Program-made: the position numbers and the translations under genes
Assembly: GCF_000756615.1 (NCBI RefSeq)
Contig: NZ_CP009288.1
Coordinates: forward strand, 1,550,001-1,614,000
From: Paenibacillus durus
GTDB lineage: Bacteria > Bacillota > Bacilli > Paenibacillales > Paenibacillaceae
Direction of reading: 5' to 3'
Length of the DNA stretch: 64,000 bases
The notes under the pieces: model-generated
The model's input: only the letters and a program-made list of their open reading frames with translations
What the model was told of the DNA's origin: nothing
Databases searched by the model: none
Part shown: piece after piece, positions 51,783 through 59,360 of the stretch
Position numbering within the stretch: position 1 is the first letter of the stretch
How the letters are laid out: each line of letters starts with the position of its first letter

Positions 51783-51828
51783 GCGGCGGAGAGAAAGGTT
51801 GGAACTCCAAGCATCTCTCGTAGTCCGC
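51783..51828 (+). promoter_or_regulatory. Structured 5' leader element, class unknown
   Basis: Three nested helices can be drawn: GCGG (51783-51786) with CCGC (51825-51828), GAGAGA (51789-51794) with TCTCTC (51814-51819), and TTGG (51799-51802) with CCAA (51807-51810) over the loop AACT. AAGGTTG/CAACCCTT offers a competing pairing. No T-run follows. I could not match it to a known riboswitch or T-box. Confidence 0.4.
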
Positions 51829-51883
51829 GACAACCCTTATGTAAAACAAAAGTTTAGTTTATGATAAATGGAGGAATGAATGG

Positions 51884-52387
51884 ATGAAATGGCAAAAGAG
51901 CAGTATTGAAGATGCAACGCTGGAGGATCTGCCGGGCATTGTGGCTATTTACAACTCCACCGTGCCGGGACGGATGGTTACGGCCGATCTTGAACCCGTC
52001 AGCGTGGAAGACAGGCTCAACTGGTTCCATGAGCATGGCAGCGGCCACCGCCCGCTGTGGGTGCTTAGAAAAGACGGCAAAATCGCCGCCTGGCTGAGCT
52101 TTCAGTCGTTCCATGAAAGGCCGGCCTATAACGGAACAGCGGAAATCAGCATTTATGTAGGCGAAGAACACAGAGGCAGCGGAGCCGGAAGCCTGCTTGT
52201 GGGCAAAGCACTTGAGGAATGCGGGCGGCTTGGCATAAGCAATCTGGTCGGTTTGGTATTTGGGCACAATGGGCCAAGCCTGGGGCTTCTGGAGAAATTC
52301 GGCTTCGAGCGCTGGGGGCTCCTGCCCGGAGTAGCCGATATGGATGGCATACTACGTGATTTGGTTATCGTCGGCCGCAAGGTTTAG
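51884..52387 (+). CDS. GNAT acetyltransferase, phosphinothricin acetyltransferase-like
   Basis: A 167-residue N-acetyltransferase with the layout of the Pat/Bar branch. It shows DLPGIVAIYNSTVPGRMVTADL at the start, the beta-bulge EISIYVGEEHRGSGAGSLL with the acetyl-CoA P-loop, and VFGHNGPSLGLLEKFGF near the end. Members acetylate phosphinothricin, methionine sulfoximine or amino-acid-like compounds, and the natural substrate here is unknown. GGAGGAATGA precedes the start. A hairpin-rich leader lies upstream. Confidence 0.88.
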   Translation: MKWQKSSIEDATLEDLPGIVAIYNSTVPGRMVTADLEPVSVEDRLNWFHEHGSGHRPLWVLRKDGKIAAWLSFQSFHERPAYNGTAEISIYVGEEHRGSGAGSLLVGKALEECGRLGISNLVGLVFGHNGPSLGLLEKFGFERWGLLPGVADMDGILRDLVIVGRKV

Positions 52388-52450
52388 AGCATATCACGCA
52401 AAAAGGGAAACCGGCCCGGCCGATCCCCCTTCATGCGGCGATCTAATGAT

Positions 52451-52780
52451 CTATGTGGATGATTTGGGTTCGGTCTCAATCCAGTCCCGGGACCAATTCT
52501 CCAGATCCCGAATGACCGATTCCAGCGCTTTTCCTTTTTCGGTCAGGGAGTACTGAATCCGTACCGGCGTTTCAGGAAATACTTCCCGGCGCACGATGCC
52601 CTCCTGCTCCAGATCCTTCAGCCTCTCAGACAGAAGTCTTCCGCTAAGAGGCAGGGAGGCTTCGATGGCGCCGAATCGCTGGGGTCCCTGAAGCAGTTGG
52701 TAAATGATCAGACCGGTCCAACGCTTTCCGATAATATCCATGCTTTTTTGCAGCCGGGGACACAAGGAAGTCTGCTTCAT
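52451..52780 (-). CDS. HxlR-family winged-helix regulator
   Basis: A 109-residue DNA-binding protein of the HxlR/YodB class. The family line CPRLQKSMDIIGKRWTGLII is at the start, followed by RFGAIEASLPLSGRLLSERLKDLEQEGIV (recognition helix region) and the wing VRIQYSLTEKGKAL. The single Cys7 matches the redox-sensing cysteine found in YodB-like members, which use it to sense quinones or diamide. ATG 52780 has AGAGGTG upstream; a GTG at 52789 is possible. No regulated oxidoreductase is adjacent, so its target is unclear. Confidence 0.9.
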   Translation of the reverse strand: MKQTSLCPRLQKSMDIIGKRWTGLIIYQLLQGPQRFGAIEASLPLSGRLLSERLKDLEQEGIVRREVFPETPVRIQYSLTEKGKALESVIRDLENWSRDWIETEPKSST

Positions 52781-52870
52781 TTGTCTCACCTCTTGCTTTC
52801 ATTATAAACGAAAAGACAATGGACTAAAACAAATAGAAGCAAAAATAAGCATAACAAGGAGGAAATTGCA

Positions 52871-53131
52871 ATGGCAAAAAAGAAGAAATTACCGAACGCT
52901 CCACGGGTGAGCAAAGAGGATGCTCCGGCAACCTTGAAGGACCTGCTGAGCAGTGAAGTACTGAACAAACTGAAGGCTCAGGCCGATGAGCTGAAGAACG
53001 AGGAGAACGACCGCAAAGAAGCGGAGCGCAAGAAGGCGGAGGAAGCGCGGAAGGCGGAGCAGAAGCGCCTGGACAATGATTTTGCCCATTTGCTGGAGAA
53101 CAGCAGCCAGGACTGGCGGAAATACAAATAA
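52871..53131 (+). CDS. YqkE family protein (DUF3886)
   Basis: An 86-residue, highly charged protein found in Bacillota. It begins MAKKKKLPNAPRVSKEDAPA, continues with a leucine-bearing segment (LKDLLSSEVLNKLKAQADEL) and then a Lys/Glu/Arg/Ala-rich helix likely to form a coiled coil, ending SSQDWRKYK. The function is unknown. AAGGAGG precedes the ATG. It is divergent from the HxlR gene, with about 90 bases between them that must carry both promoters. Confidence 0.85.
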   Translation: MAKKKKLPNAPRVSKEDAPATLKDLLSSEVLNKLKAQADELKNEENDRKEAERKKAEEARKAEQKRLDNDFAHLLENSSQDWRKYK

Positions 53132-53169
53132 CCGGTTAACGGTGCTTCGAATCTTTTTCGACCCGATTG

Positions 53170-53206
53170 GAAGACAGCTGTCCGAGATGCTCGGCCGGCT
53201 TCTTTT
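53170..53206 (+). terminator. Imperfect terminator-like hairpin after yqkE
   Basis: CCGAG (53182-53186) pairs with CTCGG (53190-53194), extended outward with bulges by GAAG/CTTC and followed by five T. Pairing is imperfect. Confidence 0.4.
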
Positions 53207-53321
53207 TCATGCGCATATCCCTGCAAAGATTAAAAAGTTGTTACCTAATGAAGGGCGAAGGCGGAATAAGATAAGGATACAAATGGAAGCGAGATTGTAC
53301 GCTGGTTAGGAGAGTTCTGCG

Positions 53322-54500
53322 TTGAGAAAAATAATCGTCCCTGCATTGGCTGCTGCAATCCTGGCCGGTTTAGCCGTCTTTTTCGGGTTCAGACAAGAGT
53401 CCCATGAAGTCAACTTTGAGGTTGGCGGGCGGGTGCTGAAATCATCCGGTCCCCTCGAATACTCGCATCATGAGCTGCTGGTTCCGCAAACATTCGCCGA
53501 AAGCCTTCTGGGCGTAAATATCCGCTGGGATCGGCCGGCGCCTCTGCCAAAGGGGGTCTACTATAAAGATAAAGTGGCAGTCTTGATGTACCATCATCTA
53601 TCCCGGAAACCGCTGCTGCCCTCTATTTTGTCGGTGAACCGGTTCGGTGACCAGATGAAGCTGCTGAAACAGGATGGCTATCATGTAATTACGATGGAAC
53701 AGTACCGGCGGTTTATGCTTGAGAATGGCAAGATTCCGGACAATGCCGTGCTGCTTACCTTTGACGACGGCTATGAGAGCTTCTACAAGCTGGCCTTTCC
53801 GATTTTGCGAAAATACGGCTATACGGCGGTGGACTTCGTCATCGTCTCCGATGTCGATAATCCCGGCAAGGGTGGCTTGCCCAAGCTGACCTGGCAGCAG
53901 ATGCGGGAGATGAAAAAATTCGGCATGGGCTTCTACAATCATACCTATAATCTTCATTTCTATGACGTTGTCGACGCCGAAGGAGGGAAGGAGCCGGCGC
54001 TTGTCGCGCAGCTCTACATTAACGACGAGAACCGGAACGAATATAACGAAGAATATTACCGCAGAGTGAAGGGAGATTTGGGACTGGCGGAGCGGAGACT
54101 GAAAGAAGAGCTTGGCAATACTGATTCGGCGCTTGCTTTTCCGTATGGGGCCTATAATGACAAGGTGCTTCATGTTACGGCTTCGCTCGGCATCCCTCTA
54201 ACCTTCACTGTGAAGGAAGGGCTGACCGATAGAGGTGAACGGAATGCCGGCCGCATTAACGGGGGCAGCAATTTGCGGACTCCCGCGCAAACGATCGGCT
54301 GGATCAGGCAGTTTGTGCCCAAACGGGAATTGACGGTTAACGGGCGCAGCGTGCTTCTGGCGGGTGTCCAGCCGGAGTTCAGGAATGGAAGGCTGCTGGT
54401 TCCCCTTGACGACATTTGCCGGTCGCTGCATATCGCGATGGATTATGACCGGCATAACGGTACGGTAAAGCTGACGCTGCCTGGGGGTCATCATGCCTAG
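53322..54500 (+). CDS. Membrane-anchored polysaccharide deacetylase with flanking copper-amine-oxidase-N-like domains
   Basis: A 392-residue exported NodB-type deacetylase. The N-terminal hydrophobic helix (6-24) is a signal anchor. The deacetylase domain shows MYHHL, the metal motif LLTFDDGYESF and a later NHTYNLHF where the His pair would sit. Around it lie two half-similar modules. Residues 33-70 (GGRVLK, HELLVPQTFAESLLG, IRWD) and 335-388 (VNGRSVLL, NGRLLVPLDDICRSL, MDYD, TVKL) match the pattern of copper amine oxidase N-domains. Start is TTG 53322 with AGGAGAG at 53308-53314. The target is probably a wall or surface polysaccharide. Confidence 0.9.
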   Translation: MRKIIVPALAAAILAGLAVFFGFRQESHEVNFEVGGRVLKSSGPLEYSHHELLVPQTFAESLLGVNIRWDRPAPLPKGVYYKDKVAVLMYHHLSRKPLLPSILSVNRFGDQMKLLKQDGYHVITMEQYRRFMLENGKIPDNAVLLTFDDGYESFYKLAFPILRKYGYTAVDFVIVSDVDNPGKGGLPKLTWQQMREMKKFGMGFYNHTYNLHFYDVVDAEGGKEPALVAQLYINDENRNEYNEEYYRRVKGDLGLAERRLKEELGNTDSALAFPYGAYNDKVLHVTASLGIPLTFTVKEGLTDRGERNAGRINGGSNLRTPAQTIGWIRQFVPKRELTVNGRSVLLAGVQPEFRNGRLLVPLDDICRSLHIAMDYDRHNGTVKLTLPGGHHA

Positions 54501-54545
54501 CGCGGCTTCGGCGGGACGCCCGGAGGATTCGGCATCTTCGGCAAT

Positions 54546-54584
54546 GGCTGCCATAGAAGCCGTAGCGGCAGCCCGGTATTTTTT
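54546..54584 (+). terminator. Terminator after the deacetylase gene
   Basis: GGCTGCC (54546-54552) pairs with GGCAGCC (54567-54573), followed closely by six T. Confidence 0.75.
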
Positions 54585-54681
54585 GCCTTGAGAGCCTAGC
54601 TCCGCTTCAGTGGACGAACCTTTGTCTTCGTCGTACAATAATTTACAATATGAAATCCCAATCAAGAGGAGGCGGAGCAAA

Positions 54682-55188
54682 ATGAAAGTGGGAGTCGTTT
54701 CAGATACTCATATGGCCGGGACGGGGAAGAAACTGCCGAAAGCGCTGATAGAGGGGCTGGCGGGAGTCGAGCTGATTCTGCATTTGGGCGACTGGGTCGA
54801 TATGGAAGTCTATAACGAGCTGTCCGCTCTGGCGCCGGTTGACGGAATTGCCGGAAATAACGACGGGCAAGACATTGTGAAGCGATTCGGCGAGCGCAAA
54901 ATCATTACGGTTGCGGGCGCGCGCATCGGCATGGTTCACGGACATCGGCCCTATACCGGGAGGGGAACGGACAGCAATGCCTTGAGGGCGTTTGCCGGTG
55001 AGAGCCTGGACTGTATTTTGTTCGGCCATTCCCATCAGCCGCTGATGCGGAGCGAGAACGGTGTATTGCTGTTCAATCCGGGTTCACCGACGGACAAGCG
55101 GCGGGAGAAGCTGTATTCATTCGGACTGCTGGATATTGAGGGAGGGAAGATGGCAGCCCGCCATATTTTTTACGAATCGAAAGGGTGA
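54682..55188 (+). CDS. YfcE/MJ0936-type metallophosphoesterase
   Basis: A 168-residue calcineurin-like phosphodiesterase. The two-metal motifs are all present: VVSDTH (5-10 region), HLGDWVD, GNND, VHGH and FGHSHQP. GNND in place of the larger-enzyme GNHD is normal for this subfamily, whose members hydrolyse model phosphodiesters. AGGAGG just upstream supports ATG 54682 over the longer open frame. The acetyltransferase gene starts six bases after the stop, so the two are probably co-transcribed. Natural substrate unknown. Confidence 0.92.
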   Translation: MKVGVVSDTHMAGTGKKLPKALIEGLAGVELILHLGDWVDMEVYNELSALAPVDGIAGNNDGQDIVKRFGERKIITVAGARIGMVHGHRPYTGRGTDSNALRAFAGESLDCILFGHSHQPLMRSENGVLLFNPGSPTDKRREKLYSFGLLDIEGGKMAARHIFYESKG

Positions 55189-55194
55189 GGCGGC

Positions 55195-55734
55195 ATGGCG
55201 GTGGAACTGCGTGAACTGACGGTCCCTGAAAGCAAGGAGATTTATGAGATGGCACGCGAAATCGGGGCCGGGGAGAACGGGTTTGTCAACAGTCTCTATA
55301 TTGCCGGATACTCCAAATTCCTGAAACTGCTTCCGGTTCTGCGGGATTATTCCACGGGGGTCGGCCTTCCGCCGGGACATGTGCCCCAAACCTTGTATTT
55401 TCTGTATGCGGAAGGAAGACCGATAGGCTATGGCAAGCTGCGCCACTGGCTGACCGACTCTTTGCGCGTCACTGGCGGCCATATCGGTTATTGTATCCGG
55501 CCCGCCGCGCGGGGAATGGGCTACGGCACGGCTCTGCTGGCCGGCCTTCTGGACAGAGCGCGGGGGCTGGGCATCGGCCGGACGCTCCTTACCTGCAACG
55601 AAGATAATGCCAGATCGCGGCGGGTTATTGAGAACAACGGGGGGCGTATGGCCGAGCTGGACAACCGGTACTGCCGATACTGGATCGACCTTTCGAACGA
55701 TTCGCCGGCGGCAGACCGGGATAAGTCTAAATAA
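55195..55734 (+). CDS. GNAT acetyltransferase
   Basis: A 179-residue N-acetyltransferase. The central strand and acetyl-CoA loop read GHIGYCIRPAARGMGYGTALL. The later motif TCNEDNARSRRVIENNGGRM is typical of GNAT proteins annotated as predicted acetyltransferases (YitH/ElaA-like region). The N-terminal half (residues 25-70) is longer than in minimal GNATs. It is joined closely to the phosphoesterase gene. Acceptor substrate is unknown. Confidence 0.87.
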   Translation: MAVELRELTVPESKEIYEMAREIGAGENGFVNSLYIAGYSKFLKLLPVLRDYSTGVGLPPGHVPQTLYFLYAEGRPIGYGKLRHWLTDSLRVTGGHIGYCIRPAARGMGYGTALLAGLLDRARGLGIGRTLLTCNEDNARSRRVIENNGGRMAELDNRYCRYWIDLSNDSPAADRDKSK

Positions 55735-55816
55735 TGCGATAATTTCTCCATGGCAAACCTTTAGGGCCAATCTTAGAATGACGGTATAACGGTGTTGATA
55801 AAGGAGAGCGATAAAA

Positions 55817-56281
55817 GTGAAACGGATTTTTGCGGTGCGGGCGGGTCTTGAGGATCTGGAGAGGATCGTACCTTTGTTCGACGAGTATCGGATTTTTTAC
55901 AGGCAGGAATCGGACAGGGCAAGCGCCAGAGCCTTTTTGGAAGACCGGCTGCGCAGGGAGGAATCGGTTATTTTTCTTGCGGTCCATGAGGATGGGGAAG
56001 GCGGCAACCACGCGGTCGGCTTTACGCAGCTCTATCCTTCTTTCTCATCGGTTACGATGCAGCGGCTGTGGATTCTGAATGATTTGTACGTTACGGAAAC
56101 GGCGCGGAAAAGCGGAGCGGGTGCGCTGCTGATGGAAACGGCCCGTGAATTTGCGAAGGAGACCGGCACAAAGGGACTGACGCTGACGACCTGGACCGAT
56201 AACTTTACCGCCCAGCGGCTTTATGAGAAACAAGGCTATATAAAGGATGACGAATTTTACAGCTATAATCTTTTTTTCTGA
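55817..56281 (+). CDS. GNAT acetyltransferase
   Basis: A 154-residue N-acetyltransferase starting with GTG at 55817, supported by AAGGAGAG. The compact fold has VRAGLEDLERIVPLFDEYR, then the line LWILNDLYVTETARKSGAGALLM carrying the acetyl-CoA loop and LTTWTDNFTAQRLYEKQGYIKDDEFYSY near the C-terminus. This pattern is close to diamine acetyltransferase-like GNATs, so an amine acceptor is plausible but unproven. It is the third GNAT gene within 4.5 kb. Confidence 0.88.
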   Translation: MKRIFAVRAGLEDLERIVPLFDEYRIFYRQESDRASARAFLEDRLRREESVIFLAVHEDGEGGNHAVGFTQLYPSFSSVTMQRLWILNDLYVTETARKSGAGALLMETAREFAKETGTKGLTLTTWTDNFTAQRLYEKQGYIKDDEFYSYNLFF

Positions 56282-56348
56282 CTATAATATCCGGGGGACA
56301 GCGGTTACATCCTGTCCTAATCAATAGCGTAAGCTAAGGGGCGTTGAA

Positions 56349-57059
56349 ATGGAGAGCAGCGGTAAAAGGGCAATTTTTTTTGATTTGGACGATACGCTTT
56401 ATGATCATCTTGTCCCATTCCGGAACGCGGTGCGGGAAGTGATTAAGCCGGACGAGAGCGTGCTGGATGTACTGCATTTATTCGACCGGGTAAGATATCA
56501 CAGCGACCAGCTATGGCCGAGATATCTGCAGGGAGAGTTCTCCCTGGACGAGACGCGGGTGCGGCGGATGGAGATCGCTTTCAGCGAATTCGGGATACAC
56601 CTCAGCCGGGAGCAGGCGACGCTTGTGCAGCAAGGCTATATCAGCCGCCAGTACAACATCGAGATGATTGACGGCGTTCTCCCGCAGCTGACGCGGCTCA
56701 TGGAAGAAGGCCATGTGGTCGGCATCATTACCAACGGTCCGGTAGATCATCAGATGAGCAAAATCCGCGGTCTCGGCGTGGACAAGCTTATCCCTGCGGA
56801 TCGGATCTTTATCTCGGATGCTGTCGGCATTGCCAAGCCTAATCCGGAAATCTTCGCTTATGTTAACCGGAGTACGGGTACGAAAGCGGAAGACAGCGTG
56901 TATGTGGGCGACACTTGGCATAACGATGTGGTTGGCGCGCTGGATGCGGGCTGGAAAATGTGGTGGTACAATCCGAGAGGAAGGGAACTCATTGCCGGTC
57001 ATACGCCGACCCATATTTTCCGGAATTACGAAGAATTTGCCGGGTTGTCGATTGTTTAG
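56349..57059 (+). CDS. HAD-superfamily hydrolase (YjjG/YfnB-like)
   Basis: A 236-residue phosphatase with a C1-type cap. Motif I FFDLDDTLYDH holds the nucleophile and acid (the two Asp of DLD), motif II is IITNGP, motif III is the Lys of IAKPNPEIF and motif IV is YVGDTWHNDVVGA. The helical cap lies at about 15-95. The overall pattern is that of YjjG/YfnB nucleotidases acting on modified or small nucleotides; the substrate is not proven. It is followed by a clear terminator and appears monocistronic. Confidence 0.92.
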   Translation: MESSGKRAIFFDLDDTLYDHLVPFRNAVREVIKPDESVLDVLHLFDRVRYHSDQLWPRYLQGEFSLDETRVRRMEIAFSEFGIHLSREQATLVQQGYISRQYNIEMIDGVLPQLTRLMEEGHVVGIITNGPVDHQMSKIRGLGVDKLIPADRIFISDAVGIAKPNPEIFAYVNRSTGTKAEDSVYVGDTWHNDVVGALDAGWKMWWYNPRGRELIAGHTPTHIFRNYEEFAGLSIV

Positions 57060-57112
57060 TGGACGACCTATAACAAATGATTATTTTCAAAAAAACGGCG
57101 CAGGCCGTTCTG

Positions 57113-57142
57113 GCTGTCGAGAAAGTCTCGACAGCTATTTTT
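57113..57142 (+). terminator. Terminator of the HAD hydrolase gene
   Basis: GCTGTCGAG (57113-57121) pairs with CTCGACAGC (57127-57135) over a five-base loop, followed by a T-rich tail. Confidence 0.88.
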
Positions 57143-57221
57143 ATATCCTGATAATTTCATACGACACAGCGCTTCGCGGATGCTAAAGAGCTTCCATGGG
57201 TTTCGCTATTGCCGGTTACGC

Positions 57222-57249
57222 GGGCTTGTTAACATCAGATAACAAGTCC
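57222..57249. repeat. Inverted repeat upstream of fic
   Basis: GGGCTTGTTA (57222-57231) and TAACAAGTCC (57240-57249) pair over an eight-base loop with one G-U. No T-run follows, so an operator is as likely as a terminator. Confidence 0.6.
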
Positions 57250-57376
57250 TGATAACAGCAGATGTACAGAATATGAGAAAATAGTGATCCACTTGGCTCG
57301 CCTGTAGAGGTAACCTTGTCGATTTTCACTTTAAGAGAACTGCATAATTTAATTGTGTATTTATATATATATTTTA

Positions 57377-57385
57377 TGGTATAAT
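57377..57385 (+). promoter_or_regulatory. Extended -10 promoter of fic
   Basis: TGGTATAAT is a perfect extended -10 (TG-N-TATAAT) 26 bases before the start codon. There is no good -35 at 17 bases, which extended -10 promoters do not require. Confidence 0.55.
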
Positions 57386-57410
57386 ATATAGAGATAAGGA
57401 GAGCTGATCC

Positions 57411-58457
57411 ATGATTACATTTAAAACAGGACAACTAGAATCAAAGGCTTGGAGTAACAAAATTGTTCAATCGCTTTTACGATTGGCTGAATATAAAGGT
57501 AAGCAGCAGCTTTATTTTCAACAATCACCTGAAACACTGACTGCCCTGAAGAACCAGGCAATCATCCAAAGTACGGAGTCTTCAAACCGGATTGAAAAGA
57601 TTATTGTAACCCAAAAACGTTTAGAGCAGATAGTTAAAGAACGAGCAAAACCGGAAGATCGATCGGAATCAGAGATCGCCGGTTATCGGGATGTACTTGA
57701 AATGATTCACAGCTCTGCGGAGCATATGTCGGTAAGTAATAATGTGATTCAGCAGATGCATCGGGACTTAATGCAGTATGTTTCTGGTTCAGGTGGTCGA
57801 TGGAAACAAGCTGATAATGATATCACCGAGTCGCTTCCTTCTGGTGAGCAGGTTATTCGTTTTCATCCCGTTTCGGCATTTGCAACTGATCAATATATGG
57901 CTAACCTTAACCGATTTTTTAATCAGAAGAGAGACCAGGGAAGTATTAGTGATTTAATACTCATTGCCGTGTATGTCTTGGATTTTCTTTGTATCCATCC
58001 TTTCTCGGATGGTAACGGACGAATGGCTCGATTGCTTACACTAATGCTACTATACCAAGTCGGTTATGAGGTTGGCCGCTACATAAGTATTGAGAAGATC
58101 ATTGAAGAAACCAAAGACCGTTACTACGAAACTCTTTATCAGTCTTCTATAGGATGGCATGAAGGAGAACATGACATTCTTCCTTGGGTTGAATATTTCC
58201 TATTTGTCATGGTCAAGGCGTATCAACGTTTTGAAGAGCGAATTGGAAGCTTGGATCGTAGTAGAGGATGGAAAGCGCGGCAGGTTGAAACTATCATTAA
58301 AAATCTAACAGCAGTTTTTAGCGTAGCTGACATTGAGGACCGCTGCCCAGGTATTACAGCTCCAACGATCCGGAATGTTCTTAACAGACTAAGCCGTGAT
58401 GGTGTAATTGAAAATCTCTCCAAAGGAAGAAATGCCCGATGGAAATTAAAGAATTAA
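57411..58457 (+). CDS. Fic-domain protein (predicted AMP transferase) with N-terminal helix and C-terminal winged helix
   Basis: A 348-residue Fic protein of the common stand-alone type. The catalytic motif HPFSDGNGRMAR (196-207) is complete, including His196 and the anion-binding loop. The N-terminal inhibitory-helix position reads SSNRIEK (57-63): Ser58 and Glu62 match the class II pattern (S/T)xxxE(G/N), but residue 63 is Lys. The C-terminus (about 280-345) resembles a winged helix (SVADIEDRCPGITAPTIRNVLNRL). The gene is AT-richer than its neighbours and has no partner antitoxin gene. The target protein is unknown. Confidence 0.92.
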   Translation: MITFKTGQLESKAWSNKIVQSLLRLAEYKGKQQLYFQQSPETLTALKNQAIIQSTESSNRIEKIIVTQKRLEQIVKERAKPEDRSESEIAGYRDVLEMIHSSAEHMSVSNNVIQQMHRDLMQYVSGSGGRWKQADNDITESLPSGEQVIRFHPVSAFATDQYMANLNRFFNQKRDQGSISDLILIAVYVLDFLCIHPFSDGNGRMARLLTLMLLYQVGYEVGRYISIEKIIEETKDRYYETLYQSSIGWHEGEHDILPWVEYFLFVMVKAYQRFEERIGSLDRSRGWKARQVETIIKNLTAVFSVADIEDRCPGITAPTIRNVLNRLSRDGVIENLSKGRNARWKLKN

Positions 58458-58865
58458 TGATTAATTTGGGGGTTAGGATTTTTTGGAATTTAGATAGAAT
58501 ATATCTCCTTCTCTTAGCATAAAACGCATAGATGGATTTAACTATGGGATAAGAACATTTACAAAGAATGGCACTTGGTCAAATGTTTCTTTAACAAGGT
58601 GAAAAACTACCGGCGATTGGCGACCCGCTTTGACAAAAAAATAACAAGACACTCTTAAAAAGTGAGCGTTTAAGCCGTTTCTTCTTAATGACTGCCGCAC
58701 CTGCGTTAAAATACTTGTGGCTATTGGCACTTGCCGGTTACGATGTTCCTCTCTTAACGGGGGATGCGTGATCTGGCAGGTGTTTTTTTGTATTGATGAA
58801 AAAAATTCCGCACAGCGACAACATTCCGGCTGCTGCATCGTTATATCACCGAAAGGGGGTGCAGG
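58458..58865 (+). other. Non-coding region between fic and the ECF sigma gene
   Basis: About 400 bases with AT-rich sequence to about 58560. The only supported element is the ECF-type promoter at 58817-58844 and the AAAGGGGGTG ribosome binding site. Overlapping ORFs in both strands show no domain features. Confidence 0.45.
58817..58844 (+). promoter_or_regulatory. Candidate ECF-sigma autoregulatory promoter
   Basis: GACAAC (58817-58822) and CGTTAT (58839-58844) are 16 bases apart, resembling the AAC/CGT pattern of Bacillota ECF promoters. Transcription would start about 15 bases before the sigma gene, fitting self-activation. The -35 match is partial. Confidence 0.35.
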
Positions 58866-59360
58866 ATGGGGCCCGGGCACCTGGAGCAGCTGCTTCAACC
58901 AAAAATGGCGGAGATTCGCCGTTATTTAATCCGATTGGGCGCTGGCGCCGCCGATGCGGAGGACATTGTTCAGGACACGGTTTACAAGGCGCTGCTGTAT
59001 CTTGAAGCGATCGACGAACGCAAGTTCAGCGCTTGGCTATATAAGGCCGCGATCAACCGCTATTATGATCTGTGCCGAAGGCAGAAGCGGTTTCACTATG
59101 ACGAAGAACCCGGGGATTATGCCGCTTCGGAGAGCGAACTGCCGGAAGAGACGCTGCTGAGGCGGGAGCAAAAAGACTTGATCGAACGCGTTCTCGGGAA
59201 GCTGAATCCTGTGTACAGACAACTGATATTGATGAAATACGAAATGGAACTGTCTTATCGGGAGATCGCGTCCCTTCTGGGCATTAGCGAGGGGAAGGTA
59301 AAAGCTTCGTTATACCGCGCAAGGCAGCAGTTCCAACACTATTACGGAGGTGAGGCATAA
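58866..59360 (+). CDS. ECF RNA polymerase sigma factor (SigM-like)
   Basis: A 164-residue alternative sigma factor. Region 2 runs from about 10 to 80 (IRRYLIRLGAGAADAEDIVQDTVYKALL, FSAWLYKAAINRYYDLCRR). Region 4 is at about 108-160 (LNPVYRQLILMKYEMELSYREIASLLGISEGKVKASLYRARQ would be its span), with the helix-turn-helix in the last part. ATG 58866 follows AAAGGGGGTG. The next gene starts immediately after its stop and looks like a YhdL-type anti-sigma, so the pair probably controls a cell-envelope stress response as SigM does in Bacillus. Confidence 0.92.
   Translation: MGPGHLEQLLQPKMAEIRRYLIRLGAGAADAEDIVQDTVYKALLYLEAIDERKFSAWLYKAAINRYYDLCRRQKRFHYDEEPGDYAASESELPEETLLRREQKDLIERVLGKLNPVYRQLILMKYEMELSYREIASLLGISEGKVKASLYRARQQFQHYYGGEA

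Larger units (their letters stand above)
57060..57410 (+). other. Intergenic region before the fic gene
   Basis: About 350 bases. It contains the HAD-gene terminator (57113-57142), a ten-base inverted repeat (57222-57249) and an AT-rich promoter region ending in TGGTATAAT (57377-57385) with AAGGAGAG just upstream of fic. Confidence 0.5.
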
